Shown: in pieces, positions 22,335 to 33,467 of the stretch
Position numbering within the stretch: the stretch's first letter is position 1
Layout: every line of letters starts with the position of its first letter
Assembly (NCBI GenBank): GCA_037903475.1
Contig: JBAJFG010000019.1
Span: 1,116,001 to 1,180,000 of the forward strand
Reading direction: 5' to 3'
Length of the DNA stretch: 64,000 bases
Source: Ancylostoma caninum
Taxonomy: Eukaryota > Nematoda > Chromadorea > Rhabditida > Ancylostomatidae
Program-made: the position numbers and the translations under genes
Notes under the pieces: model-generated
Told to the model about the DNA's origin: nothing
Database searches by the model: none
Seen by the model: only the letters and a program-made list of their open reading frames with translations

Positions 22335-25169
22335 TTACAACAACTGAAGTTGATGAGCAAGTCTGCGTGATAAAAAATCCAAGTAGTTTTTGCACTCATG
22401 AGATCTAGGAGGGCGCCCTGCGTCACGAAGGAATTGGAGAAACCTAGACATCTCTCGATGAATCTCAATCTGCCTTTGTTTTTCGTCTTGCCTGATGTAG
22501 CGTGGGGCCAAAACATTATTAAAAATCGGTGTTACGCGCGACTTTGCTAACGTAAGTTGTCCTTTCAAGAACTTTAACAATTGTGTCAAGGAAGGAGTCT
22601 GATTGGGAAAACCCGACCTCAACTTATTGTGGAAGCCCTCAATCAGATTCGTAGTTCTTGCCCCAAAATTAACAGAATGTTCACATAGCCCATAGAACCG
22701 GCCCCCGGGCCCCCAGTTTTCCCACAAGTAGTCCATGAAATTGCGGAGGAGTTGTTCCTCTTGGAGCGTCACTACAGGAAAACGAGGAGGGTTCAAGACT
22801 TCTGATGCCGTGTGGTGCTGTAGAGGGAGAAGAGGTAGAACTTGGAGTCGTTGGAAGAATGAACCTGTGGCTGCGTTTTTTTTGACATGGCACTCGTAGA
22901 CGGTGAGCATCTCTGTTGCGGAGAATGCATTCCGAATAATGAAATAAACATCTGAAAGTACACAACATATCCATACGTAGGCAACATTATGGAGAATTCT
23001 AACTTGAGCTACAGGAACAAACACCGCTTTTGTGATCAGATAGAAACAGTTGGTTTAAAAAATGCTCCTTAAAGGCAGCACCCACGATAATCTTCACCTT
23101 CGAACTTTTGAGAGTTTTCGAACCTCGGGCATTGTCCCGACAACTCTGTGATGGAAATGCTGTCAGAAACCCCGCATTTCATGAGATATCACAAGTATAA
23201 CATCAGTTCAACAGTTCGAACCTAGCCCGCTGGTACGAGTTGACCTGCTGTGCAGAGATAGCCGTGGGGCGATGTTGGAACGAATCAGCTGTTTTCACAT
23301 ACAATCGCTCAGTTTTTCTTTGAAAAAAATTGTTTCGCGGACTTTTCCGTACCATTCTTACACTACGATGACTGCAGCTGTCTGTTTGCATTCTAATCTT
23401 ACTTTTCACCAGCTGTTTTCCATTTTCACTTCTCATAACATCCATTTATTCCTATTTCGTGTGTTTGTACTATTTCTTTTCCATTCTTTCCCATATATAC
23501 TCGTTTTTTCTTCACCAGTAAGTTTGTGCAGCCCACACTTCATTTTCTTCTGATCTCTGTTCTCTTCTGACTTGAATACGCTGCAAAACCACGAAAATAT
23601 CCAAATCCGTTGAGGAAATACGTGGCGATCAAGTCAGTGCTATCGACTTTTTGCCCTACCCCATGCCTGACAACTCGACCGTTTTGTTCAATCGCAGCAA
23701 ATTCAAAGTATCCGAAAGTTGTTTTCCTGTGACTTTCAAGTGGAATCGACCCTCATATTCGTGTTCTTCATGGTCGAAAACCCAAGGTTATCTTGAAATC
23801 TTGGAGTTGAAAATTTCCGTGGGTGCTGCCTTTAATATGTTTACCCAAAGAAGTTAATCGTCATCTCCTGCTGCGCCGCCGTAATTGCTGGCAGTTAAAA
23901 AATTACAGCGCTCATCCGCAATTGCTGCATCTCCGCCATATGGTTCGATATTCTCTTTGAACCACCTAAAAAGCATGTTAAGGCAGGTTACTTTCGAATT
24001 CGCATTCTGTGCAGCTTTAGAGGTCTTACCTAAACAGGGAACGATATGTTGCTTCTTTTCCATCAGGCAAAAAAGCAAACAAGAGAGGAAAAGTGTGTCC
24101 TCCATCAACTTCGGCGATTATGGTGTACAACTGCGAAGTTCTTGTAGGGTGCAGATCACGCGGTATTTGTTTGAATCTACCATCGCACTAAATTACAACA
24201 ATAATGGTCGAAAGCCAAAATATGAGCCAAAATGAGAAGCTTATTGGTTTGAAACTTTGAAAACAACAAGACTCCTGCTAAATTAAGGTTTCGAAATAAT
24301 CCACACGAGCAAGAATGAATGAACACAAGAATTTCAACATAGAATCTCACCACAACAGTTCTCACTTGTAGTTGGCCAAACACGGATTCCCACAGTTTGC
24401 GACTTCCTATATAAAGAGCGCCAATTTCATCCTTCAAAATGAAATCTTCCCCGTCCATGGGGCATCGGCAAAGAGCTGGATCCTACGGGTAAGCAACTAG
24501 AGCCGCATTGGATGTTCACGTCGATTTCTAACTTACCAATGATCCTGGAGTTAGCACGGAGGAGTTCTGACTCTTATGCATGTGCCACTGAATCATCCGC
24601 GTGAGGTTCCTCATCCCGTTCTGGTTTGAGCTACTCAGCTCCTCCACCATTAATTGCTTGCTTGCACTTGATAAATCATCTGAATTTCGAAATTCACAAG
24701 ACAAATGGCGAGCTGAACAGGACGGAAAGGACTTACCAAATCTCTCGCGAGAGATCTCATCCACTAGATCGTGGATAACCTCAGTAACCGGCTATCGTGA
24801 TGGCGTACTTCTCAATTCATTACACTTTCTCATAACCATCCTCCGCATCGTAGCACGTGGCACACTTTTTGGTTGACAGTAGTGTCGACGAATCGGGAAT
24901 GCCGGGTCCGTTATAAAGTAGCCGTCCCTGATTCTACACGAGGGGATTGGTTCATCGTATCTTCCGAGATCCTTCATTGACTTGCATCCACAGCATATAT
25001 AGGTCTTGGTCTGCTGGTCTGATAACAATTTCTTAAAACACCATTCGTAGCAAAGTTCACTGTTATTCGGCAAGCGATAAACTGCTACGTCGTGCCCTCT
25101 GCATTTCGATGGGACAAACTCTGCCGGAAACGCTTCGAACCTATCCCCTATATTTGTAGAATCTTGCAT
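22335..25169 (-). pseudogene. MULE-like transposase relic
   Basis: Reading on the minus strand: 25169-24795 encodes a cysteine/histidine region (TYICCGCKS...DGYFITDPAFPIRRHYC) like the zinc-finger N-terminus of nematode MULE-type transposases. It runs into an in-frame TAG (24794-24792), beyond which the frame continues (EVIHDLVDEISRERFG) to donor GTAAGT. Exons near 24690-24535 and 24480-24367 follow with plausible phases. The block 23024-22335 carries the family's C-terminal signature (FYGLCEHSVNFGARTTN followed by LIEGFHNKL). The catalytic DDE core that should lie between is not found; a TTAA-flanked element (23073-23831) occupies part of that space. It is a decayed copy. Confidence 0.65.
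23073..23831. mobile_element. TTAA-flanked inverted-repeat element, AGGCA family, copy E2
   Basis: A 759-bp element with ends AGGCAGCACCCACGATAAT and ATTTCCGTGGGTGCTGCCT, flanked by TTAA at 23069-23072 and 23832-23835. It sits between the N-terminal and C-terminal parts of the MULE-like relic, so it probably inserted into it. No transposase is encoded. Confidence 0.85.
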
Positions 25170-25525
25170 TTTGACCCATTGAATACATAATTATTCGAAT
25201 CATTCGCATATCGCGCCTTGAAAGTTCGCACGATAAGAGAGCATGTAGTCCTAGGAGCTCGCAGCGCTGGAGAAATAGCATAGGCGCGCGCAGTGAACGC
25301 AGACAATGAAGTGAGAAAGCATACAGAACTGAGAATGAGGTGGCCACTATGAGGCAGTGCAAGCTCCTGCAGTGTAGAGACGCGCGCATGCAGTGGAGAG
25401 CGCAGACGATGAGAGGAACCGCCGGTGCGCGGCAGGGCATGGGCGGGGTCGGGGAACGTATCTCGTGCAACGTATTGCACCTTGTGTTGCTTGTCTCACT
25501 TACATGCTTCCTTTATTGTAGTTAA

Positions 25526-26036
25526 AGGCAAGGTCCGGGCAAAATTCCATCTCCCGAATTTCTAGTGGATTCGTAGCCCACGGCAACCTCTTGGACGAAA
25601 ACTATAGGAAAACCCGTGAAAAGGTCCCACAACAAGTGCATTCCATCGACCAATTTGGTACGGCGTTTGCGGGTTTGCGGCGTCCGTGCTTTCAAATGAC
25701 GTTATAGGCGCGCCCTACATGCTGTCTGTTGTGGCGTCGTAGGAAAAAAATTCATATTCAGAGAACCGGTGGTCGATTTGATGGGGTGGGGAAGGTTTCA
25801 AGAAGTGTTCGTTAGGCTCTACGTGTTTGAATGTCTATCGCTTGGTATGCACGCGCGCAGCACTTGTGGGTTGGAGCGCGTTTTCCCACGAGTACCGTAA
25901 TCCTCGGACATTTTGTCCCATATCTAGCGATAGAGCTTAAACCGAGGTCTCAAACTTGGGATACATGCTACACATATGGTTTGGACTCCAGACAGCAAAA
26001 AACCTGGGCGGGCAAGATTCTGACCGGACCTTGCCT
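25526..26036. mobile_element. TTAA-flanked inverted-repeat element, AGGCA family, copy E4
   Basis: A 511-bp element with ends AGGCAAGGTCCGGGC and GACCGGACCTTGCCT, flanked by TTAA (25522-25525 and 26037-26040). The first five bases agree with the other three elements and the rest of the terminal repeat differs, so it is a separate subfamily. Confidence 0.8.
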
Positions 26037-26040
26037 TTAA

Positions 26041-27757
26041 GATTCTAGACGGGTTGTCGCGGAAACGAATAACTGCGAGAGTTTTCTTTTTTTTTTGTTG
26101 TTATTGTTCTCGAAGTAATTTTACGATGTCTAGGAGGAGATATCCTGATTTCAGGTGGTCGACTGTATGGATGTGACGGATACTACAGAAGCGGAGGTTG
26201 TAGTATCAAACGATAATGTGAGTCACTAGTAAATTGTTCTTCCGTCAACTAGACGTGTTTCCATTGGAGCAATTTCCTGTTTCCAGCCGCAGCTGTTGTG
26301 CTCGGTTGTCCTTTCATTATTGCAAAAGAACCTTTCCACAGCATTGTGGACTTGCGAAATCATTTTTGCATGCTTTTCAATTTTTTGGTTTTTTTTTTGA
26401 AGCGTTGATAATCGTCGAAATGCATACGTTAGATCTTCTTTGCATGTTTTTTGCACTGCACTACACGCATGCCTATGCATCTTCGCTTTTCTTTTCTTAA
26501 TGAATTCGAATGCATAATTTTATTTTATTTCTACTTTTAAAGTTTGCAATGGTTATGCTTTTGTTTCCCATTTTCTTCTACTACTTCTTTTTTCCCTTTT
26601 CTTTTTTCCCCTGTTTTTTTCATTAGTGTTCTGTTGTTGTGGACACCTCAGCATCTCGCTGCACGATTGAGAAAAATAACCTACGATATGCTCAAAGCAG
26701 CGACGGATGGAACTTACGCACCAGTGAATGGCAAAACGTCAGCTGTTGGAAGACCTTGCAATTAGCAAAGAGCCGAGATTACCATGAAAAGAATACGGCA
26801 GTTTTTTGAGCAGCTCAAGCACCATCTGGGCGCGGAAGCTTACGGTACGATCTTCAACAACACGACAAAAATGATCGCCCTTGCTTGTGGGGTTTCAATG
26901 AGCATGGTAACTTCTGTAGGAAAACGGGACGATTTCGTGCACGATCTCGTTCCTCGAGCAAAAAAGGGTCAGACAGCATGGGCGAAAACTCCTTAGAGAA
27001 GCTACTGTGAGGAGATATAGCGAGAGGCGAGAAATCGATAAAGCGTGAGTACCTCATTTTTCTGGTGCAGCTACACTTTTTTGAGTCACTTTGACGTCAG
27101 AAGCTTTGCGTTTTTCTTGATCTCATTTATTTTATCGGACTATAGTATCTCGCCCACTTTTAGAAATTGGTTGCTCCATCCGCGGATCGTGAAACACCAG
27201 GAGGTAGTTGAAGAATTCTGCCCCAATAATTTCTATTAAAAAATTTCGCCCAAACTTTGCCTAGGGGTGGGGTTGTCTGAGGTGCTGAACACGAATATCG
27301 TATCCAATTTGTACTCCACCCGCTTTTTGTAGGGTTACGGTAGGTATACTGTAGATACTGTATCTCATAGAATCGTCTAAAATTTGCATAGAAGGGCTGT
27401 TTCAGGCGCGTATTACTATGATCAACACTATTTTGTATGCCACCTTCTTTTTCTTCCCGAAATGGGCACTTCCTCTGAGTTTCCTACCACATGCCTACCG
27501 TACCCCTATGAAAATGGGGTTATAGTACAAAGTGGACACAATACTCGTGTTCGGCAACTCAAATATCCCACCCTTCCCCTATACAAAGTTTCAGCCATGA
27601 AATTTTCTAAAGATTTTGGGACCAGTAATGTTGAACAGTGCCTCAAATTGCGGTAGAAATCGCTACAGACGCTCTCGGATTGGTTCATTGACGACTAATT
27701 AGTGCAGTGTGTGTGAATGCAGAACCAGTGCAGAACTCGTCGAGTTACGCGCAAAAC
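26041..27757. other. no gene supported
   Basis: T-rich and otherwise ordinary sequence. A 70-codon plus-strand frame (26784-26996) includes TTKMIALACGVSMSMVTSVG, which looks like a helix-turn-helix, but it has no partner exons. A short exon-like piece follows an acceptor at 26155. Neither is secure. Confidence 0.4.
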
Positions 27758-27832
27758 GTGTGTGGGTGTGTGTGTGTATGTGTGTATGTATGTATGTATG
27801 TATGTATGTATGTATGTATGTATGTATGTATG

Positions 27833-27930
<98 letters not shown>
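27758..27930. repeat. compound microsatellite (TG)n-(TATG)n-(TA)n-(TG)n
   Basis: About 173 bases of pure tandem repeats: TG repeats, then about 13 TATG units (27785-27838), about 12 TA units, then about 32 TG units. The Tyr/Thr/His- or Cys/Val-rich open frames across it on both strands are artefacts of the repeat. Confidence 0.97.
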
Positions 27931-27931
<1 letters not shown>

Positions 27932-28048
27932 CCCTCGTATACATTTTGAGTGGTATGCATCATCCATAAAACGCGTGTGTGGAATTTTTTAGAATTTTTT
28001 TATTGCTCACTGTTATAGTTATCATGTTTACGTGTGCACATTATTTAG

Positions 28049-28910
28049 GAGAGAAGGACAGCAAAAGCGAAAGGGAGAAACTACTGACGCAGTGGTTCGC
28101 TGAAATTTCGTCGCTGGGTGTAGCACCGCGGAAACAGAAGCAAATTGGGAAGAAAATTAAACACGAAGTCAAGAAAGTTCAGCGCGATCTTTGAACTGAG
28201 ATGAGACTGCCTGAGCTGCAGGTTTAGCTCAATTTAAGTAGTTATTTTGTTAGAAGTTTGAGATGCTTTGTTTAGAAAGAGAACTATTCTGGAACCGGGG
28301 GCGGGCCATGGCCCAAGTTTGCCACTCCCGGTATCTTGAGCCGCTTATGGCGGCGTTGTTGGAAAGCCACCTAGTGAAAGGTGTCCCAGGGTACTTTTCT
28401 AAACTCAAGTCCGAAGTAACGGTAGCAATAATTTCTATTTTTTAGGTGAAAATAGTATTGATGAATTTGACGACGAAGGTGAAAGAAATTATGATGGCGC
28501 TGGAGCTACTGGTGGTGGAGCTGTTGATAGCGGAGGTGGTGAGTGGAGCGTACTACTACAGCAATTCTGATAATGCACTTTTCGAGGTAGGAAGGTTTGA
28601 TTCATGTAGTCATCTACCTTACTTGCTGTGGATTACTTATTTCAGAAAACCTTTAATAAAGGTGAATAGAAACACTGCCAACACGGTAGCAGGTCCATCA
28701 GTGGTGGGGGCGGAAAAAATATCGGCGGCATCGTGAGTCACTCTGTCTTTCTTGCAGTTTGGGCTTCTTCTCGTAGATGTCGATGTTTTGCTCTTTTTCA
28801 GGCGCGCTAGGGAAGCTTCACCTTTTTTCAGGGACCGAAGATCCTTACTTTACGAAGAAGAAATAAAACTGGTGCGAGAGGAGAAGCCCAGCTTGGAGCT
28901 CAACTACTGA
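28049..28910 (+). pseudogene. PIF/Harbinger Myb/SANT-like (zeste-type) accessory gene remnant
   Basis: After acceptor TTTAG (28048), 28049-28194 encodes a Lys/Glu-rich segment (KLLTQWFAEISSLGVAPR... to a stop) with the Trp and basic-helix spacing of zeste/Myb-SANT-like domains. An exon from 28448 encodes an acidic, Gly-rich linker (ENSIDEFDDEGERNYDGAG), and 28802-28910 encodes the typical tail (RSLLYEEEIKLVREEKP) ending in TGA. In-frame stops between the blocks show decay. PIF/Harbinger elements carry such a DNA-binding partner gene beside the transposase; here the transposase relic lies 0.6 kb downstream on the opposite strand. Confidence 0.5.
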
Positions 28911-29538
28911 AGATAAAATTTGAAAAAAGCTTGCTTGGATCTCTCCTTAGCTAGGAAACAGAAAACATCACCACCGGTTACGGATACGAGTATTCTGTTG
29001 TATAATCAGTTGTTGCTGATAGCTTTATTACATGAATTCTCATTTTCGTCTGAAAATGTTTCTCATGACGAACGAAGATTTTATCATAATAATAGAAATA
29101 GCACAAGAACAGGATGTTATAGAATAACAAGGCAGTGACGACAATGAACATCTTTAAACATATCAACACATGATTCCTTAACCGGCAAAAGCTAGGTGGC
29201 AGCAGGCTTCGTAAGCTTCGCAAGTAAGAGATCGAAAGAGGTAAGAGATTCGCAAGTACGAGTTGGAAAGTTTAGCATTGTGCAGGAGTACGTTAACAGA
29301 ACTGAATTGCGGCTAAACATACGTTTGCAAGCAAGTGTGCTGCTATGTTGACGATGAGGTACTCACGTTTTCCGAATGAGAGAAAGCAAATGTTCAAATT
29401 TCAAAAACATGATTTAAAAAATCTTCATGAAGAACACATCAGGAAGAACAAATATTACAGATACAACAAAATCACCCTGCGCTGAAATAGCGCTCCACGA
29501 TTTCCGCCCTATTCATTTGCGGTTGCCGTATCCGTGTC

Positions 29539-30046
29539 CTACGCCTCGTTATCGCTCGCCTCTGAATATTGTTGAGAAATTGCTTCTTCCTCCGTAAAAG
29601 GCCTCTCGCGGATCAAAATGCATAGATTTCGCAAACAACAAGCTGCAGTAATAATCTTCGCTGCTCTGGTTGGGTGATGCCTGGAATTTATGAAACAATA
29701 ATTTATTGGAATACAGTGTTCTATTTGAAACATACCTGAGCTCCGTATTTTGACTTTGAAACTGTCTTTTGAACGTTCCAGAAGCATGTTCTATTGCTGC
29801 ACGCTCACGGCGGAGCGCTTCCGTAATATTCCGCAGGTTCAGTGCTGCTGGCAAAGACGCGGATATGACAGTACTAGGAATAATATACTCCGAAACTATT
29901 CAAAGAATGTGATAGAAGGCATTTCGTGGCAGACGAAAACGCTCACGATACGCTCTATCGCCTAGTATGTCGAGTGGGTTTGCGCGATCCCGAAATACTC
30001 TAGAGACTGCGGCTCGAATAAGCATTTCAATCGTCTCTCTTTCCAT
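29539..30046 (-). pseudogene. PIF/Harbinger transposase, internally deleted
   Basis: Exon 30046-29736 starts with ATG and reads MERETIEMLIRAAVSRVF..., then GDRAYRERFRLPRNAFYHIL, the N-terminal signature of Harbinger transposases. After an in-frame TGA and about 20 residues it jumps to RRERAAIEHASGTFKRQF, the C-terminal signature. After an intron, exon 29680-29539 gives RAAKIITAACCLRNLCILI and ends in TAG. The splice phase is consistent. The catalytic core between the two signatures is absent, so this copy cannot transpose itself. It pairs with the Myb/SANT-like gene at 28049-28910. Confidence 0.7.
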
Positions 30047-30667
30047 GGCAGAATGCGATAAATCTGAAATAAAAATCCTGGTGACATCCTGTCAGACATT
30101 TCAGAACACGCTTACACTTTGCAAAGGGATGCAAAAATCGGTATGCGAAACGTTAGCGACATCTAGAGAGTGATGGTGGAACTTATCGATCGGAAACAGT
30201 GACTAGAGTCATATCATAGAAGAAAAAGCCCATATATGAATGCTTAGCGGCGAATAGAGATTGACTGTGGAAGCAATCGATCAAAAAGATCGAGTAGAAT
30301 CTCATCACAGAACAAAAAAAACCGTATTTGGATGCATAGCGATGATTAAAGAATAATTGGGGAAGCAGTTGCTCAAATATGACAACTAGAGTCATACACA
30401 TCCATACCAGGCGTACGATAGAGCGAAACGTAATGGAACAAAAAACACGTAAGGTTGTTTGAATCCGCCTGTATGTGGAGCGTAAATCATCCATAGCACC
30501 GGATCTGAAATGTAAACGCTGCAAGGCAAGCCCTACCTCCCGCTCGAAGCCACGTATGTTTGACCCCTTTATAACTCCATCGTTCAGGGGTAAGCATCTT
30601 GATGAGTGCCAAGTTGCGGGTAAGTTAGGGGGCGTTACAGCGTTCAACCGAGGTAAACTCAATAATG

Positions 30668-30789
30668 CATCTTTGCCCTGAAGCATGTGGGGCCCACCCA
30701 GACGAGGCGTACGATAGAGCGAAATGGCGTCAGAAGATCAGCAGAGCTGACCTCGCCAACTAACGGGACACAAACGCTGAAGAAGAATA
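30668..30789 (+). pseudogene. degenerate RTE-type retroelement tail
   Basis: The stretch encodes, with breaks, the same C-terminal peptide as the copy at 51471-51737 (GAHPDEAYDRAKWRQ...). It has stop codons and substitutions. Part of the same sequence recurs near 30405-30440. This is the conserved 3' end of an endonuclease-reverse transcriptase of the RTE type. Confidence 0.55.
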
Positions 30790-30861
30790 AACGCAACCCG
30801 TACTGGAATTTGACTTCGTCATAGTCAGAATGGTAACTGCATATCACAATAGTTATCGATC

Positions 30862-31462
30862 TTAGGAACTACTGCCAACTGATCCTTGTGCTCTCCACAT
30901 GAGACAACCAAGGACGTAACGTCCGAGAGTCTCAACTTTCAAACGTGCTCTATTACAAAGACCGTCGACGACGTCAAGATTGCGTAAAAGCATGACGATG
31001 GCGCCTTTCTTCAGTCTCAATCCATGCGGTGGCATTCCAGACGACCCCAGTGCTTTCAGACATTCCATCGGTTACAACTTTGTTGAGTCTCCCCCGATGA
31101 ATTGCTTCATCAGTACTTTTGTACGTCCTTTGTTCATGTAGGCTTTCTATGCGTAGCCTTTTCATAGCTTCATCATTGATTTTTTGACGTTACATTTTTT
31201 TTGGGACAAGGACAACTCGTTTAGAGGGATCCTTAGTTTCATTGGAGTTTATCACTCCGCATGAACCCTCTGTGACAATGCTACCCGCATACAAATTAGC
31301 GTCGTCAAATTTAATGCGTCCATTGTCGTTGGCGTATCTACTCTCGACATCCAAGAGGAATCTATGCCAATCCCGTCTAGCATCTCTAGCCTTCATAGTC
31401 GCTTCAAAACGGTGTACTTTGGATAAGGGCCATAGAACTGGGCGGGTGACACACACACACAC
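30862..31462 (-). pseudogene. Helitron PIF1-like helicase C-terminal fragment
   Basis: Minus strand 31462-31193 reads ...DARRDWHRFLLDVESRYAND...ANLYAGSIV...KRVVLVPK. Next come EQRTYKSTDEAIHRGRLNKV and, after a frameshift near 31060, ECLKALGSSGMPPHGLRLKK and GAIVMLLRNLDVVDGLCNRA. The last two are the classic signature of Helitron RepHel helicases (GMPPH.L.LK.GA.VMLLRNL....GLCNGTR). The Rep domain and N-terminal helicase motifs are missing, so this is a broken fragment. Confidence 0.75.
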
Positions 31463-33303
31463 ACTTCAACGACATCCTCTCTTTGGCCGTGTTCCACAAT
31501 TGGTAATACCTGCCCTCTCTAATGATGAAAAGCTCCCCCTCCCCCGCAATGGTCTCTCATTCTGCATCATATGGCGGAGAAGCAGGCGTACGTTGGAGGC
31601 TCATACCAGATGATGAAATCTTCAACTGGAAGCTATCCTGCTTCCTTCTGCTGCCGCTTCATCAATGGAAAACGGTTTTCATCGGTCTTGATCTTGAATG
31701 CCGAGTTCAAGCTCCCTTTGAAGAAAAACAATTGAAGAGAGTAGTTTATCTCGGCAAAAAAAACGATAGTTAGTGAGCGAAACAAAAGAAAAAGTTATTT
31801 ACAAAAAATACCCGAACAAAAGCAAGAAAAAGACAGTACGCAAAAAAAGCAACGTATACAAATAAAGACAGAACATGTGCAATATGTACGACGGGGGAGT
31901 TGTCCTATCCGTCGCCCTCTGACGAAATCTGCCCGTTCCTAAAAATTTCTAAGAAACAATTCATTTATTCGGGGTTAGAAAAATTCTGGAAAAAAAGAGA
32001 AAATCATCCGAAAAAAGTGTATTCTGTGGACTACTCAACGGATTGGTAGTAGTGGCGATGAGCGGGGGGCAAAATGCTTGCGCTGAAATTGTTTAATAAA
32101 AAAAAACGACGATTCCACGTAGATCCAACGAGACCGCAAACATTATGAGAACTCACCAATTTGTGCCACGCATCCTGAAGAAGGTTGGCAACAAAGTTGC
32201 CACGAATACGGCCAGCACTATCAGTCGTCGCCTGCACGGCAGCAGCAGGCGGACAGACGCACGCCGCCGCCATGGCGTTGGAGGTTGCCATCGTTGTCGT
32301 AAGGACGTCAACGAAGTATTTCGACAAGTGCACCTGATATTTCTTTGAGCGGTGTCGAAATCAAGTACGTAAATTTCAGAGAGTGACACGATGGAGCAAC
32401 TTATATTATACTGAACGCGTTCGCTGGGTGCGCATATGTTCATATGATGAAGGACAGACCCAGTCGCAGCCCTACTTAGCTCGGACGCACCTGTTTACGG
32501 TAACGATGCGGCCGCGTTCTTTTGCAGGACGTGCACGCCGAATTCAACAGTTTTTATGGAAGACCCCCACAAACGTATGCGTGCGTCTGGCTAGTATTAA
32601 TTACACTATCCAGGAAAGATGCACGCGGCCTCGTCGCTGCTATGCGGCATTTTCATTCACGATATGCGTGCCGCGTTGACCGGTTATCATGGGAGATCCT
32701 TCGAAAATGAATGCGTGCGTGTGACGTGCGATTGACGCTCACATCTAGTGTTAATTGCCTCAGATTGACAATCAACCTGAAAAATCTAGAAGCGATGCGT
32801 AAGAGGGCGAGAAAAAGAAATGAAGGAAAGTGACTAAATGAAGGAGCTAGATTAGATAAATGCACTGTGTAGACGGATTAGATAAAACAGCATAAAAAGG
32901 GGAAGAGAGAAGAGAAACCGAACGACGGAATCGGATGTGCTACAGAAAAATTCATGAAGGAGAAGGAAGCATGATGTTGCATGCAACCAATAGTCCAAGT
33001 CGGCTTTAGCCATTTGGACAACGAAAAATATCCAAAGGTGTCGTCACAGACATGTTTATCTTGTTTAGAGATGTATAACCTTGTCAGAGCATAGTCATTC
33101 TACCGCTTCACTACCATTGTTGCACTTTTAATGTATTTTCATACAATACAACATGGCCGTACAGTCGTTTTCACCACGGAACAAACGTCTGCAGCAGCAT
33201 GGCCACGGCGGAGGCCGCCGCACAGCCGCGGCGCAACACTGCCGCGAGGCTGTTGCGGGCGGCGTTGCGGGCATTTTGCCAGCCTTGGCAGCCGGCTGAT
33301 TTA
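31463..33303. other. repeat-bearing region, no gene supported
   Basis: A short CA run (31449-31464), AT-rich stretches, and a GC-rich dispersed repeat at 32480-32735 also seen at 57955-58080. A 33.2-kb Ala/Arg-rich frame (33199-33414) follows from GC-rich sequence and has no partner exon. Confidence 0.45.
32480..32735. repeat. dispersed GC-rich repeat, copies A and B
   Basis: Copy A (32480-32603) contains CGGACGCACC, GCGGCCGCGTTCTTT, ACGTGCACGCCG and TATGCGTGCGTCTGG. A second partial copy follows at about 32620-32735. A similar sequence lies at 57955-58080, with GGCGGCCGCACGTTCTTTC and ATGCATGCGTCTG. Confidence 0.55.
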
Positions 33304-33467
33304 CAGTGTGTTTTTCCGGGAGTAAACATCGCGCGCAATCTGATCCATTCCAATAGATCAAATTCTCAGTCGAAAGACCACGTGAGAGCGGAGGTTCCAG
33401 CAATTCGCACGTAGCCTTTGTACTGGGTCCGCAATTGCACGATCTTTACTCCCGGAAAAACACCCTG
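33304..33467. mobile_element. mariner-like MITE with TA flanks
   Basis: A 164-bp element with ends CAGTGTGTTTTTCCGGGAGT and, as the inverted partner, ACTCCCGGAAAAACACCCTG, flanked by TA (33302-33303 and 33468-33469). The terminal repeat type and TA target site are those of Tc1/mariner-derived MITEs. Confidence 0.75.

Noticed and set aside
27758..27930. CRISPR-like array
   Set aside because: Eukaryotic sequence; the repeat is a simple microsatellite without spacers.
27695..27992. Several overlapping frames of 70-91 codons on both strands (Tyr/Ile/His/Thr or Cys/Val repeats)
   Set aside because: They are translations of the TG/TATG/TA microsatellite.
32031..32333. 100-codon minus-strand frame rich in Ala
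   Set aside because: Overlaps an equally open plus-strand frame in GC-rich sequence; neither has supporting signals.
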